This document shows positions 1-6,994 of a stretch of DNA of 19,091 nt, one piece after another. The stretch covers positions 1-19,091 of the forward strand of contig JAFYLN010000185.1 in assembly GCA_017537045.1 (NCBI GenBank), read 5' to 3'. Positions within the stretch are counted from its first letter, which is position 1, and every line of letters starts with the position of its first letter. This DNA comes from Oscillospiraceae bacterium. GTDB taxonomy: Bacteria; Bacillota_A; Clostridia; Oscillospirales; Oscillospiraceae. Made by a program: the position numbers and the translations under genes. Below the pieces are notes generated by a model that searched no databases, had not been told where the DNA came from, and saw only the letters and a program-made list of their open reading frames with translations.

Positions 1-206
1 GCGTCTATGTACTTCTTCACTGTATTACGGCTCATCCCCACCGCATCACCGATGGTGCGGTAGCTGGGATAGCACTGGTAGGTCTTCCGGTTCTCCCGGA
101 ACATCAGGTAGGCGTACACTGCGATTTCCCCGGCGCTCATTCCCAGATTGAATATCTTCTTCGGCATGGGAAAGAAATTCCGGGCGCCGTCACGCTTACG
201 GCTCAT
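1..206 (-). CDS. Helix-turn-helix replication/regulatory protein of a mobile element, N-terminal part only
   Basis: The gene runs off the left edge of the window, so only the first 68 residues are visible. They begin MSRKRDGARNFFPMPKKIF and continue through a winged-helix-like segment with the recognition-helix pattern TIGDAVGMSRNTVKKYI near residues 51-67. This N-terminus (polar start, NFF-P-IF, GEIAVYAYLM, then an HTH ending in SRNTVKKY) is typical of HTH proteins on clostridial conjugative elements and plasmids, where it is often the DNA-binding part of a replication or relaxation protein. Its ATG overlaps the TGA of the upstream excisionase-like gene as ATGA (203-206), so the two are translationally coupled. 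The C-terminal function cannot be judged here. Confidence 0.75.
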   Translation of the reverse strand, partial: MSRKRDGARNFFPMPKKIFNLGMSAGEIAVYAYLMFRENRKTYQCYPSYRTIGDAVGMSRNTVKKYID

Positions 207-406
207 CGTTCCAGCTGGCTTTGCATCCAGCGCAGGAACTGGTCCTTGGGTACCACCAGACGGGTTCCCACCTGCAGGGTAGGAAAACCATCTTCGTGCA
301 TCAGTTCATAGGCCGAGGACTGGGAGATTCCCAGAAGACCGGCCACGATCTTGGCATTCAGAAACAGCGGCAGTTCGTTGTAGTCTTTGTAAATTGATTC
401 CTTCAT
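203..406 (-). CDS. Excisionase-like small HTH DNA-binding protein
   Basis: This 67-residue protein has one MerR-like/excisionase-type helix-turn-helix: LNAKIVAGLLGISQSSAYELM (about residues 16-36), followed by a wing with TLQVGTRLVVPKDQFLRWM. That pattern is the HTH_17/excisionase family, whose members bend DNA at attachment sites or act as small regulators of integrative elements. The ATG at 404-406 follows a GGAGG (411-415) with a short 4-nt spacer. The stop overlaps the next gene's start (ATGA). No integrase gene is visible in the window, so a role in excision is inferred from the family and from the neighbouring element-type HTH gene. It could equally be a transcriptional regulator. Confidence 0.8.
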   Translation of the reverse strand: MKESIYKDYNELPLFLNAKIVAGLLGISQSSAYELMHEDGFPTLQVGTRLVVPKDQFLRWMQSQLER

Positions 407-454
407 TGTACCTCCATATTGTTGCTCTGAGATTGTTGACTGTGACCATCTTCA

Positions 455-526
455 TCAGCTCCTTCGTTTTTCAGAATGGGTACACACGGACAGCGTCCGT
501 AATAAGTGAAAAATGTTGACCCGCAT
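455..526 (-). CDS. Possible 23-residue leader peptide
   Basis: A short frame starts at an ATG (524-526) behind a full-strength AAGGAGG and encodes 23 residues beginning MRVNIFHLLRTLSVC, ending in TGA at 455-457. It lies directly upstream of the excisionase-like gene. The frame contains the inverted repeat ACGGAC-AGC-GTCCGT (486-500). The good ribosome-binding site argues for translation, but such a short frame may be chance. It could be a leader or translational-control peptide. Nothing in the sequence identifies a function. Confidence 0.25.
   Translation of the reverse strand: MRVNIFHLLRTLSVCTHSEKRRS
486..500. repeat. Short inverted repeat ACGGAC-AGC-GTCCGT
   Basis: Two perfect 6-base arms are separated by 3 bases. 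The repeat lies about 80 bases upstream of the excisionase-like start and inside the possible leader peptide frame. It may be an operator or an RNA hairpin. There is no U-tract, so it is not a terminator. Confidence 0.35.
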
Positions 527-783
527 CTTACCTCCTTGTCTTGGTTTCCTTCTCTTTCGAATGTTTTTCATTAACTTGTCCACATTCTAACACCGGGCCA
601 ATCTCTTTTTCCAAAGAATTATGTCGCCCAGAAAAAAGTTTCATCTTTTTTCTTTCCCTTACTCCGGGAACCCGATTCCTGGCTTTCTGGACTTCCAAAC
701 GAGGGCCACAGCCGCCCAACGGCGGGCAAACTCCCCTGTCCCCGTATTCTTACCCTTCCAGTTTCGAAATCCCCAAACCGTCC

Positions 784-806
784 CGCACGGTGGCTCAAAC
801 CGTGCG
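784..806. repeat. Hairpin CGCACGGT-7-ACCGTGCG in the divergent intergenic region
   Basis: Perfect 8-base arms (784-791 and 799-806) enclose a 7-base loop. The hairpin lies between the minus-strand excisionase module and the plus-strand 910-1209 gene, and is followed on the plus strand by a T-rich stretch about six bases later. The stretch 527-909 otherwise holds no gene I can support. A weak -35/-10-like pair lies at 853-881 (TTGCAT, 17 bases, TAACAT) before the 910 gene. The hairpin could be a weak terminator, or a leader structure if transcription starts further upstream. Confidence 0.35.
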
Positions 807-852
807 TGTCCGCTTTTCTTTGTTTCAGCGGACCAATTTCTGAAAACAAGAC

Positions 853-881
853 TTGCATTCTCCGGCAATCAGAGGTAACAT
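853..881 (+). promoter_or_regulatory. Weak candidate promoter for the 910-1209 gene
   Basis: A TTGCAT (853-858) and a TAACAT (876-881) are separated by 17 bases and lie about 30 bases upstream of the ATG at 910. Each is only a partial match to the sigma-A consensus. The call rests on spacing and position, so it is tentative. Confidence 0.25.
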
Positions 882-896
882 CACACAAACTTTTTC

Positions 897-901
897 GGAG
901 G
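897..901 (+). promoter_or_regulatory. Ribosome-binding site GGAGG that fixes the 910 start
   Basis: GGAGG is followed by an 8-base spacer and the ATG at 910. A longer reading from a TTG at 853 exists but has no ribosome-binding site, so the ATG is preferred. Confidence 0.8.
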
Positions 902-909
902 TGTTCCCC

Positions 910-1209
910 ATGGCTGATTTTTTCCAGATCCTCAAAGCCAACATAGACAACAACCCGCCCCAGCACGGCGACGGAACTTCCGTCCTCACCATGCTTTACG
1001 AAGCCTACTCCCAAACAAACCAGATGGACGACGCCCAGCTGAAACAGGATTTTGAAACCCTCTACCAGCAGATGAACGGCATGTCCCTACAGGAGATGGA
1101 CCAAATCCTCGATCCCGTCTGCTCCCTCTGCAGAAGCCACCAAAGAACAGGATTCATCGAGGGCGTGAAGGTCGGTGTGAAGCTGAGAGAGGAATTGACA
1201 GCAGAATAA
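910..1209 (+). CDS. Small conserved hypothetical protein, possibly DUF6809-like
   Basis: This is a 99-residue acidic, helical protein beginning MADFFQILKANIDNN, with no signal peptide or membrane segment. The C-terminal half (LCRSHQRTGFIEGVKVGVKLREEL) resembles the end of small DUF6809-type proteins common in Oscillospiraceae and Lachnospiraceae, which have an F..G-K-G..L..EL helix. That name is a memory-based resemblance, not a certain assignment, and the family has no known function. The start is set by GGAGG at 897-901. The gene stands alone on the plus strand and ends in a strong terminator. Its C-rich third positions look unlike the operon genes to the right, which fits a chromosomal or different-element background. 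Confidence 0.7.
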   Translation: MADFFQILKANIDNNPPQHGDGTSVLTMLYEAYSQTNQMDDAQLKQDFETLYQQMNGMSLQEMDQILDPVCSLCRSHQRTGFIEGVKVGVKLREELTAE

Positions 1210-1214
1210 AAAAG

Positions 1215-1254
1215 AGAACGCACAGTGCAGATCAAAAACTGCACTGTGCGTTCT
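1215..1254. terminator. Strong intrinsic terminator, probably bidirectional
   Basis: A perfect 16-base stem, AGAACGCACAGTGCAG (1215-1230), pairs with 1239-1254 around an 8-base A-rich loop. It starts a few bases after the stop codon at 1207-1209. The plus-strand side is followed by TACTTTT. The other side is preceded by an A-run, which becomes a U-run on the minus strand, so it could also stop transcripts coming from the hsdM remnant and the BREX operon. Confidence 0.85.
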
Positions 1255-1327
1255 TACTTTTCAGTTATCTTGCGCCTATTTTCTTCTTTTCCTGCGGAAA
1301 ATTTTGTTAAATTCCAGAAGTATTACA

Positions 1328-1808
1328 TTACTCGCTAACTATCTTGGTACGGTTGATATCGTCAATGAACTTACGCTTGTTGCCAATAGACTTAGGAATC
1401 TAAAATAAAAAGAGTACAGTTACATCGATCGTCTGAACCTTATGCGCTCTGAGAAGCCCAGTCTTCTTGGATAGTATCCAGATATAGGTGTAAACACCGG
1501 TGTTGCAGGATATCTGATCCGGCAACGCCACAATAGCTTCCAGCAGATGATTGTTCCACACATAATGACGAATTGCTATCATGCCGCTGCCTATATCAGT
1601 GGAAAACAGAATAACGCCGTTGAATAGATGGCAATACGAACATCAGCCTCAGCCTTTTCCAGCAGACTCTGCAAGAACAGTAGCTACCGTCACTAACGCT
1701 GGGAGTACCAGCCACAAAACAGTTATTAGGCTGCTTCAGTTCCGTTTTAACCTTCTTCTTTTCAGTCTTACATTCCGCACCGAAGGGCGGGTTGGTGATC
1801 ACATCGCT
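1328..1808 (-). pseudogene. hsdM: Decayed fragment of a type I restriction-modification methylase (hsdM)
   Basis: Read on the minus strand, pieces in different frames join into the catalytic half of HsdM, the N6-adenine methyltransferase subunit. DVITNPPFG (motif IV, codons from 1805 down) runs to PSVSDGS. A frame change leads to LLFLQSLLEKAEADVRIAI, and another to FNGVILFSTDIGSG, IRHYVWNN, LLEAIVALPDQI, TGVYTYIWILSKK and VQTIDVTVLF. An in-frame TAG (1400-1402) precedes PKSIGNKRKFIDDINRTKI, and a TAA follows at 1328-1330. There are thus at least two frameshifts and one nonsense codon. The N-terminal helical region and motif I are absent, and no hsdS or hsdR is visible. It cannot make an active enzyme. 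The fragment abuts the cysteine desulfurase end at about 1806-1812. Confidence 0.85.
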
Positions 1809-2937
1809 TCTTTTTCCCGTTCACTATTTTGATAATCGCTTCGGCAATAGCTGTTGCATCCATTTCCGAATTATCCCGGCCAAAGCTTATACGTATTGTA
1901 CCCTCTGCATATTCAGAAGGGACACCAATTGCTTTAATAACATGGGATACTTGATTATTCACAGAATCGCAAGCCGATCCAGTGGAGATATAAATGCCGA
2001 ATAGATCTAGGCGATGGAGCAACAATTCTCCGTTCATCCCCTTTATCGATATGTTAATATTACCGGGGACCCGGTTTGATGAACCGTTACGGATAAAATC
2101 GACATTTGCTCTTTCTAGCGTGCCTAGGAATGTGTTTTCGATATCCAATAGACGCGCGGCAGTATCGAACATCTCAGTACAGTGCTTCTTGAGCGCAACA
2201 GCCATGCCAACAATGGATGCGACATTTTCTGTACCTGCTCGCAACCCAAATTCTTGTGAACCGCCATCGGCATATGGTAAAATTTTTGTTCCTTTGCGTA
2301 TATACAAAAACCCAATACCTTTAGGACCGTTAAATTTATGAGCAGAAGCGGAGAGCATGTCAACATCTAGCGCCTTTACATCAATTGGAATGTGGCCGAC
2401 AGCCTGAACTGCATCGGTGTGAAATAACGCCCCTCTACTATGAGCGATGGCAGCTAGTTCTCTAATAGGTTCTATTGTGCCAATTTCGTTATTGACCATC
2501 ATAATAGAAACAATACTTGTTGTGGGAGTAATCGCATCACGAAGCGTTTCAGGCAATACCGTACCCTCAGACGAAACCAGAAGATATTCGACTGGTACCC
2601 CCAGGTGGTCCAACGCAGAACAAGTGTGCAAAATCGCATGATGTTCAATCTGACTAGTAATTACAGTATCGGCCAGTCGGTTCAAGGCCACACCCTTAAT
2701 CGCCCAATTATCGCTTTCTGTGCCGCCGGACGTGAAGAATATTTCTTCTGGGTCTGCTCCTATGCAGGAAGCAATTATGGTGCGTGCTTCTGCAAGTGCC
2801 TGCTTGGGTTTTCTTGCAAATGAATATGGCTGAGAAGTATTTCCATACTCGTCTTGAAGCCAAGGGAGCATCGCTTCAAACGCATCTCTATCAAGTTTTG
2901 TAGTCGCTGCATTGTCTGCGTATACAATTCGCTTCAC
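1768..2937 (-). CDS. NifS/IscS/DndA-type cysteine desulfurase, last gene of the BREX operon
   Basis: This PLP-dependent enzyme removes sulfur from L-cysteine as a protein persulfide and donates it to Fe-S cluster assembly or sulfur modification. In 389 residues it shows the N-terminal YADNAATTKLD, the cofactor-stacking EHHA (about 98-101), HTDAVQ (173-178), the Schiff-base lysine in SAHKFNGPKG (K201) and the persulfide cysteine in STGSACDS (C323). The GTG start at 2937 is supported by AAGGAG at 2945-2950, which touches the brxL stop (12-nt gap). Placement in the operon suggests it supplies sulfur to BrxP, as DndA does for DndC. Oddly, the last 11-12 residues (after VNGKKK) are read from the hsdM remnant in the wrong frame, so the native C-terminus was probably replaced by recombination. 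The catalytic parts are intact. Confidence 0.9.
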   Translation of the reverse strand: MKRIVYADNAATTKLDRDAFEAMLPWLQDEYGNTSQPYSFARKPKQALAEARTIIASCIGADPEEIFFTSGGTESDNWAIKGVALNRLADTVITSQIEHHAILHTCSALDHLGVPVEYLLVSSEGTVLPETLRDAITPTTSIVSIMMVNNEIGTIEPIRELAAIAHSRGALFHTDAVQAVGHIPIDVKALDVDMLSASAHKFNGPKGIGFLYIRKGTKILPYADGGSQEFGLRAGTENVASIVGMAVALKKHCTEMFDTAARLLDIENTFLGTLERANVDFIRNGSSNRVPGNINISIKGMNGELLLHRLDLFGIYISTGSACDSVNNQVSHVIKAIGVPSEYAEGTIRISFGRDNSEMDATAIAEAIIKIVNGKKKRCDHQPALRCGM

Positions 2938-2949
2938 TGTTAATCTCCT

Positions 2950-4416
2950 TTAAGCATTATAGACGACTTCGGGAATGTTTCTTTTGCCAGGAACATCAAA
3001 TTCTCTGGGATCAATGATACACAACTGCTTCTTAATTACAGCTCTCATTTCCATTGCGGGCTTGAGGCAATAATGTTCAAATTCTTCCTGAGTAATATCA
3101 TCACGAGACTGCACATGAGGGAATAACAACTTTATATAAGCAGTACAGAGACGTTTAATTGCGGTGAGATCTCGCTTGTCGGCATTCGGTCTATAGGAAA
3201 TCATTTCTTCAACAATTGCGGCATAACTCAAATCACTTCGCAGTTCATGCAAAACCTCAGCAAAGTATTCGGTGTTTATAGCCCACCCCTTAGCAATCAT
3301 ACCAGTTGTCATTCGGGGGATTTGCCAGCCCGGGATAAAACCGTGGAAACGGTCCAGGGTGGCAGATTCACCGAACACCTCGCTGATATGTTCGACCATA
3401 TTTTTGTTAATGTCGAATCGTTCAGCATCAATGTTACCCAGGACGATTACTCCTGCTTCAGCAGTAAGAGCTGCATCAAAACCTTTTATTTCGCCAAATT
3501 CCATATAATGCTTAAGAGCTTGCTGGATTTGGCCAGGCTGTTCAAATGTGATCGACTGTACTTCATCAAAACCAACATAGTCAAAACGAGTTAACAAGCC
3601 ACCCGTCTTCTTAGCGTTGTCATAAATAAGCGATGCGCGAGATACTGTACCGCCGCTAATCAGCCATCCACGCTTGCTTATTTTTTCAAAGACATAGCTT
3701 TTACCAGTTCCTTTAGGAGCGAGTTCAATCAAGTTTACTCTTTTTTCAACAAACGGTAGTAATCTCCTGAGGAAATATAGCTTCTTCTCCTCGCTGACAT
3801 CGCCATTCTCATCTACATATCCTTCAGGGTTATAGTCAACAGCAGTCAGTACAACATCGATCCATTCATGAATATCGAATTCTCGTCTCGCCTCTCGGTA
3901 GAAATCAAGATCTACTGAATACGGACAGAAAGGTCTGTACCCAACCATGGTGATTACACCTTTGGGATTGGATGACGTACCTTCCATTGTCCACATCAGC
4001 GATATGATTCCCCAATTTTCGCTTTCATGAAGCAATGTCGACTGCCATTCTTCAGCAACGTCGTAAGCAACAACGCCAGCAGCACCGCCCTTAGCCCCAC
4101 CAAAGTCTGGCAACTCAAATTTTGTTTTACCTGTCTTGATGTCAACACTTACACGAAGACGAGCTAGGAACTGTACAGTTTCACCATTTACCATCTGGAA
4201 TTTGTACTGCTCAAAGTCGTTTTTATTGGGGATGTTTCTCTTGATATACCTGCGAACACTATCATAATCAACCATGCCGTCTTCATCCGAAAATTTCATG
4301 ACGAGCCAGTCACGCATATATGATGGCATACTTAGGTTTGAAAAGTATTCACTACGCTGCGGATCTTTCAAGACAACCATATCCGCGAACACTTCTCGAA
4401 TTTTGCTTTCTAGCAT
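2950..4416 (-). CDS. brxL: BrxL, Lon-like AAA+ protein of BREX
   Basis: The 488-residue protein matches BrxL/COG4930. An N-terminal region (MLESKIREVFADMVVLKD, then an OB/DUF-like segment up to about 165) is followed by an AAA+ core with Walker A APKGTGKS (233-240), Walker B YVGFDEV (280-286), sensor 1 VIVLGNID (323-330) and an arginine-finger region LDRFHGFIPGW (354-364). In characterised BREX systems BrxL binds DNA as a ring and is needed for defence rather than for modification. AAGGAGG at 4424-4430 precedes the ATG by 7 bases and overlaps the stop of the 65-aa gene. The protein is much shorter than the roughly 680-residue type 1 BrxL. I see no Lon Ser-Lys protease domain after the AAA+ core, so a purely ATPase/DNA role is inferred. 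Confidence 0.9.
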   Translation of the reverse strand: MLESKIREVFADMVVLKDPQRSEYFSNLSMPSYMRDWLVMKFSDEDGMVDYDSVRRYIKRNIPNKNDFEQYKFQMVNGETVQFLARLRVSVDIKTGKTKFELPDFGGAKGGAAGVVAYDVAEEWQSTLLHESENWGIISLMWTMEGTSSNPKGVITMVGYRPFCPYSVDLDFYREARREFDIHEWIDVVLTAVDYNPEGYVDENGDVSEEKKLYFLRRLLPFVEKRVNLIELAPKGTGKSYVFEKISKRGWLISGGTVSRASLIYDNAKKTGGLLTRFDYVGFDEVQSITFEQPGQIQQALKHYMEFGEIKGFDAALTAEAGVIVLGNIDAERFDINKNMVEHISEVFGESATLDRFHGFIPGWQIPRMTTGMIAKGWAINTEYFAEVLHELRSDLSYAAIVEEMISYRPNADKRDLTAIKRLCTAYIKLLFPHVQSRDDITQEEFEHYCLKPAMEMRAVIKKQLCIIDPREFDVPGKRNIPEVVYNA

Positions 4417-4428
4417 GATTGGTCCTCC

Positions 4429-4626
4429 TTAAAGAAAGAGCGTACAGCCCTGTTCCTTAAACTCCTTGATCTTGATAACCAAATCTTGCTCATCACATCC
4501 GAAATATTCCGCCATGCAAGGCAAGCAATAGAATTCTTCTGTATCAACATCAATCATCTTCTGAGCAAGTGCAATTTCATCTTTACTCAGTTTTTTGCTG
4601 CATTCGCAGCATACTTTTTTCCTCAT
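4429..4626 (-). CDS. 65-aa cysteine-pair (putative zinc-binding) protein coupled to pglZ
   Basis: This small basic/acidic protein has two cysteine knuckles, C6-C7-x-C9 and C34-L-P-C37, plus C44 and C61. The layout is that of a treble-clef or zinc-ribbon micro-protein, and the C-terminus is a helix with KIKEFKEQGCTLFL. Its ATG overlaps the pglZ stop as ATGA (4623-4626), and its own stop overlaps the ribosome-binding site of brxL, so it is locked between two core BREX genes. I do not know a named family, although similar short CxxC-type proteins occur as hypotheticals in Clostridia. It may be an adaptor or an Fe-S/Zn accessory of PglZ or BrxL. This is inference only. Confidence 0.85.
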   Translation of the reverse strand: MRKKVCCECSKKLSKDEIALAQKMIDVDTEEFYCLPCMAEYFGCDEQDLVIKIKEFKEQGCTLFL

Positions 4627-6977
4627 GGTAAATCACCATCCCCACCGATTGCGGACTTAATCGTGATATCAGAAGTCAACACAATCTTATTATTTGCTTG
4701 GATATGAGGCGTATAAGTGCCCTGCTTGAGACCAGCAAAAACAACGCTCCAGCTCAGCCCACCGTCAGCAGAGGATACGAGGGCATCAATTCCAGCAACT
4801 TTCACCTGCAACTGCTGAACAGGTTTGTTGAATTCCAGGACCAGTTTAGCTTTCTTCATCATGATTTTCACAGTACTCTTGTCCCATTGTGCTGTTAAGG
4901 GAATCTCCTGATTAGTGTCGATGACAACGATTGGAACGAGCACCTCTTCGGGGGTAGCGCCACCGTGGACTTCACCGTATACGGGATTATCATCGTCAGC
5001 ACCAGCGGCAAAGCCTGACTGTTTAAAATGGTCATAATTTGAATAAACGGCAAACTGTGTCCCATCAGCCTTTTTGACGCATTTTACATTAGGCATGAAG
5101 TATGTAGTATTCGAAGGGAGTTTGCAATATCTACCATGGCTACACACAGTAGCATCCTGAGGAGAAATCATGCCTTCTTTGGTGTGGAAGCATCTAGCAG
5201 CTAAACGACTGGTCCCATGGTCTCCTGTTACAATAACACGACGGTACCGCTTCAGCATCTCTGTAATCTTCGTATGAATTCCAGTAACAAATGCAAGCTG
5301 CTCCTCAACACAAGCGTAGTAGTCAGGTTCGTCAATTACGCCTTTATGAGCCAACTTGTCCAATTTATCAAGTTTCTCGTAAGGGATGTCCATGTCGTTC
5401 CACAGAGCATTATAGCAGGTTTCGGTAGGCAAATTAGAATGTACGATGGCTGTTTTCTTAATTGTTGCATCGCAATTTTGCGATACAGACCAGGTCAAAA
5501 GTGGGAGCCACTCTGCGCCCATAGCATCGACCCACAGAATTGCAGTTTCGCCATCAATGTGGTCAGATAGGACTGAGTACCGATTCTCATAGGAGTCAAC
5601 GTCGAAACCGTTAAAATACAAGTCGTCATCAAATGGTACTGTGTTTTCCAATTTATGGGACTTATATCTCGACATGTAGGCGGTATACTCTTCGTCAGTC
5701 TTATGAATACCATGGTTAAGGTATTCATAGAGCTCTGGGTATATTTCTTTCAATTTACCGCTAGAATAGACCTGCACTGAATCGGAACGCATCCATTTAC
5801 CAACCATGCGGATAAGATAAATACGCTCTTTTCTGCTCACTCCGGTCATAAAATCGAGACGTCTTTCATAAGCCGGAATGTTGTCAAGCTCATTGAAAAA
5901 CTTTTCATCAGGAAGTATAGCCATCCCAGATACCAGTTTTCTATACTCATCAATCCACTCGGGTCTGTTTAAGCGAACTCCAAATATTTCATGCATAATT
6001 TTATCAGGAATATCTGTAACATTGGAGGATTGTGAGAAACAATGGCTTGTATAACTATTGTCGGGGTGAATACTAAGCCAGAGTGCGACAATCTTCTTAT
6101 GGGAAAGCGACATATTTTTCCATTTTCCCATTATATCAATACCATTGAATGTTGCTACATTCAATATACTTAACAGAGCTTCGTCGAGAGATTTTCCTTT
6201 TAGCGCGTAATCGAGCAATTCGTTCTGCATATCAGGGTGACAGTTGGCAGTTGTGAGTACTTCAGAACCCTTCATGTGCTCTTTGATGAATGCCAACGTA
6301 TCCTTAACGACATGAATCGAAACTGAGCCATTGGTTGTTTGAACACTATTGCATCGCTTGGTTAGAAGAACGAATTCTTCACCGTCAGAAGCAGGATCTT
6401 CCCAGTATTCGAACCAATCTTGAAGTCCTATTTTAAGGTCGCCTTTAATAGCATCAAGTTTAGTTATATATTGATCAAAGACACCGGAGAGTACCAAGAG
6501 ATTCAAATTTTGCTCATTTTCATTTGGGTCTGAGCAGTCAAAGTAAAAGTCCTGCTGTCTTACATCGCCAGAAAGGTTGAGCGCGCTGTCAAACCATTGT
6601 GCTTCACATCCCCACAAGGGGATGATTATTCTCCCCGTACTTGAAGCAGGGGCTTGATAACTCCACAGACTTGCAAATCGACGGTCGATGGCCTCTTTTT
6701 TAGAGAACAGACGTAAATACTCACTTACGCCGGTCAGTATAAGCCATTCATTCTGATACTTTGCTGCTTTCAGTTTTTCATATTTGGGCATCACGTCCAT
6801 ATTGGAAAATAGCTCCGACGATTTCACAATACGGATGTCGCTTATTTTTTTGAGTTCAGAAAGCAATTTGCAATACTGAGCCACATTTTTGACCATAATT
6901 GCGCGACAGGGGAAGCGAGAGGCTATTGCCTCTTGCTTCTCTTTCTGTAAACCCGCCACAACATTTTTGATCGTCAT
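4623..6977 (-). CDS. pglZ: PglZ, alkaline-phosphatase-superfamily protein of BREX
   Basis: PglZ is the hallmark protein of BREX/Pgl defence. It is a metal-binding phosphatase/phosphodiesterase-fold enzyme required for the system. In 784 residues the catalytic PglZ domain spans about 475-690, with the first metal/nucleophile region AILWVDAMGAEW (479-490), the nucleophile-region motif LPTETCYN (516-523), the metal motif VTGDHGTSRLA (583-593) and the late GEVHGGATPEEVLVP (668-682). A beta-rich C-terminal tail of roughly 90 residues (KIMMKKAKLVLEF onward, with paired WSVVF and TYTPHIQ strands) looks like a small Ig-like domain. The ATG at 6975-6977 has AGGAGG at 6985-6990 and lies 17 bases after the brxC stop. 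The first ~470 residues are helical and poorly conserved, as in the family. Confidence 0.95.
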   Translation of the reverse strand: MTIKNVVAGLQKEKQEAIASRFPCRAIMVKNVAQYCKLLSELKKISDIRIVKSSELFSNMDVMPKYEKLKAAKYQNEWLILTGVSEYLRLFSKKEAIDRRFASLWSYQAPASSTGRIIIPLWGCEAQWFDSALNLSGDVRQQDFYFDCSDPNENEQNLNLLVLSGVFDQYITKLDAIKGDLKIGLQDWFEYWEDPASDGEEFVLLTKRCNSVQTTNGSVSIHVVKDTLAFIKEHMKGSEVLTTANCHPDMQNELLDYALKGKSLDEALLSILNVATFNGIDIMGKWKNMSLSHKKIVALWLSIHPDNSYTSHCFSQSSNVTDIPDKIMHEIFGVRLNRPEWIDEYRKLVSGMAILPDEKFFNELDNIPAYERRLDFMTGVSRKERIYLIRMVGKWMRSDSVQVYSSGKLKEIYPELYEYLNHGIHKTDEEYTAYMSRYKSHKLENTVPFDDDLYFNGFDVDSYENRYSVLSDHIDGETAILWVDAMGAEWLPLLTWSVSQNCDATIKKTAIVHSNLPTETCYNALWNDMDIPYEKLDKLDKLAHKGVIDEPDYYACVEEQLAFVTGIHTKITEMLKRYRRVIVTGDHGTSRLAARCFHTKEGMISPQDATVCSHGRYCKLPSNTTYFMPNVKCVKKADGTQFAVYSNYDHFKQSGFAAGADDDNPVYGEVHGGATPEEVLVPIVVIDTNQEIPLTAQWDKSTVKIMMKKAKLVLEFNKPVQQLQVKVAGIDALVSSADGGLSWSVVFAGLKQGTYTPHIQANNKIVLTSDITIKSAIGGDGDLP

Positions 6978-6994
6978 AATGTTGCCTCCTTCAA

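Noticed and set aside
528..719. A 63-residue minus-strand frame upstream of the possible leader peptide, including MKLFSGRHNSLEKEIGPVL.
   Set aside because: There is no ribosome-binding site at either possible start and no recognisable domain. It could be real, since its stop touches a good ribosome-binding site, but the support is too thin.
853..909. A 19-residue N-terminal extension of the 910-1209 gene from TTG.
   Set aside because: It lacks a ribosome-binding site, while the ATG at 910 has GGAGG at the right distance.
619..1014. A 131-residue minus-strand frame across the hairpin and the start of the 910 gene.
   Set aside because: It is antisense to a gene with a clear ribosome-binding site, contains intergenic hairpin sequence and shows no domain.
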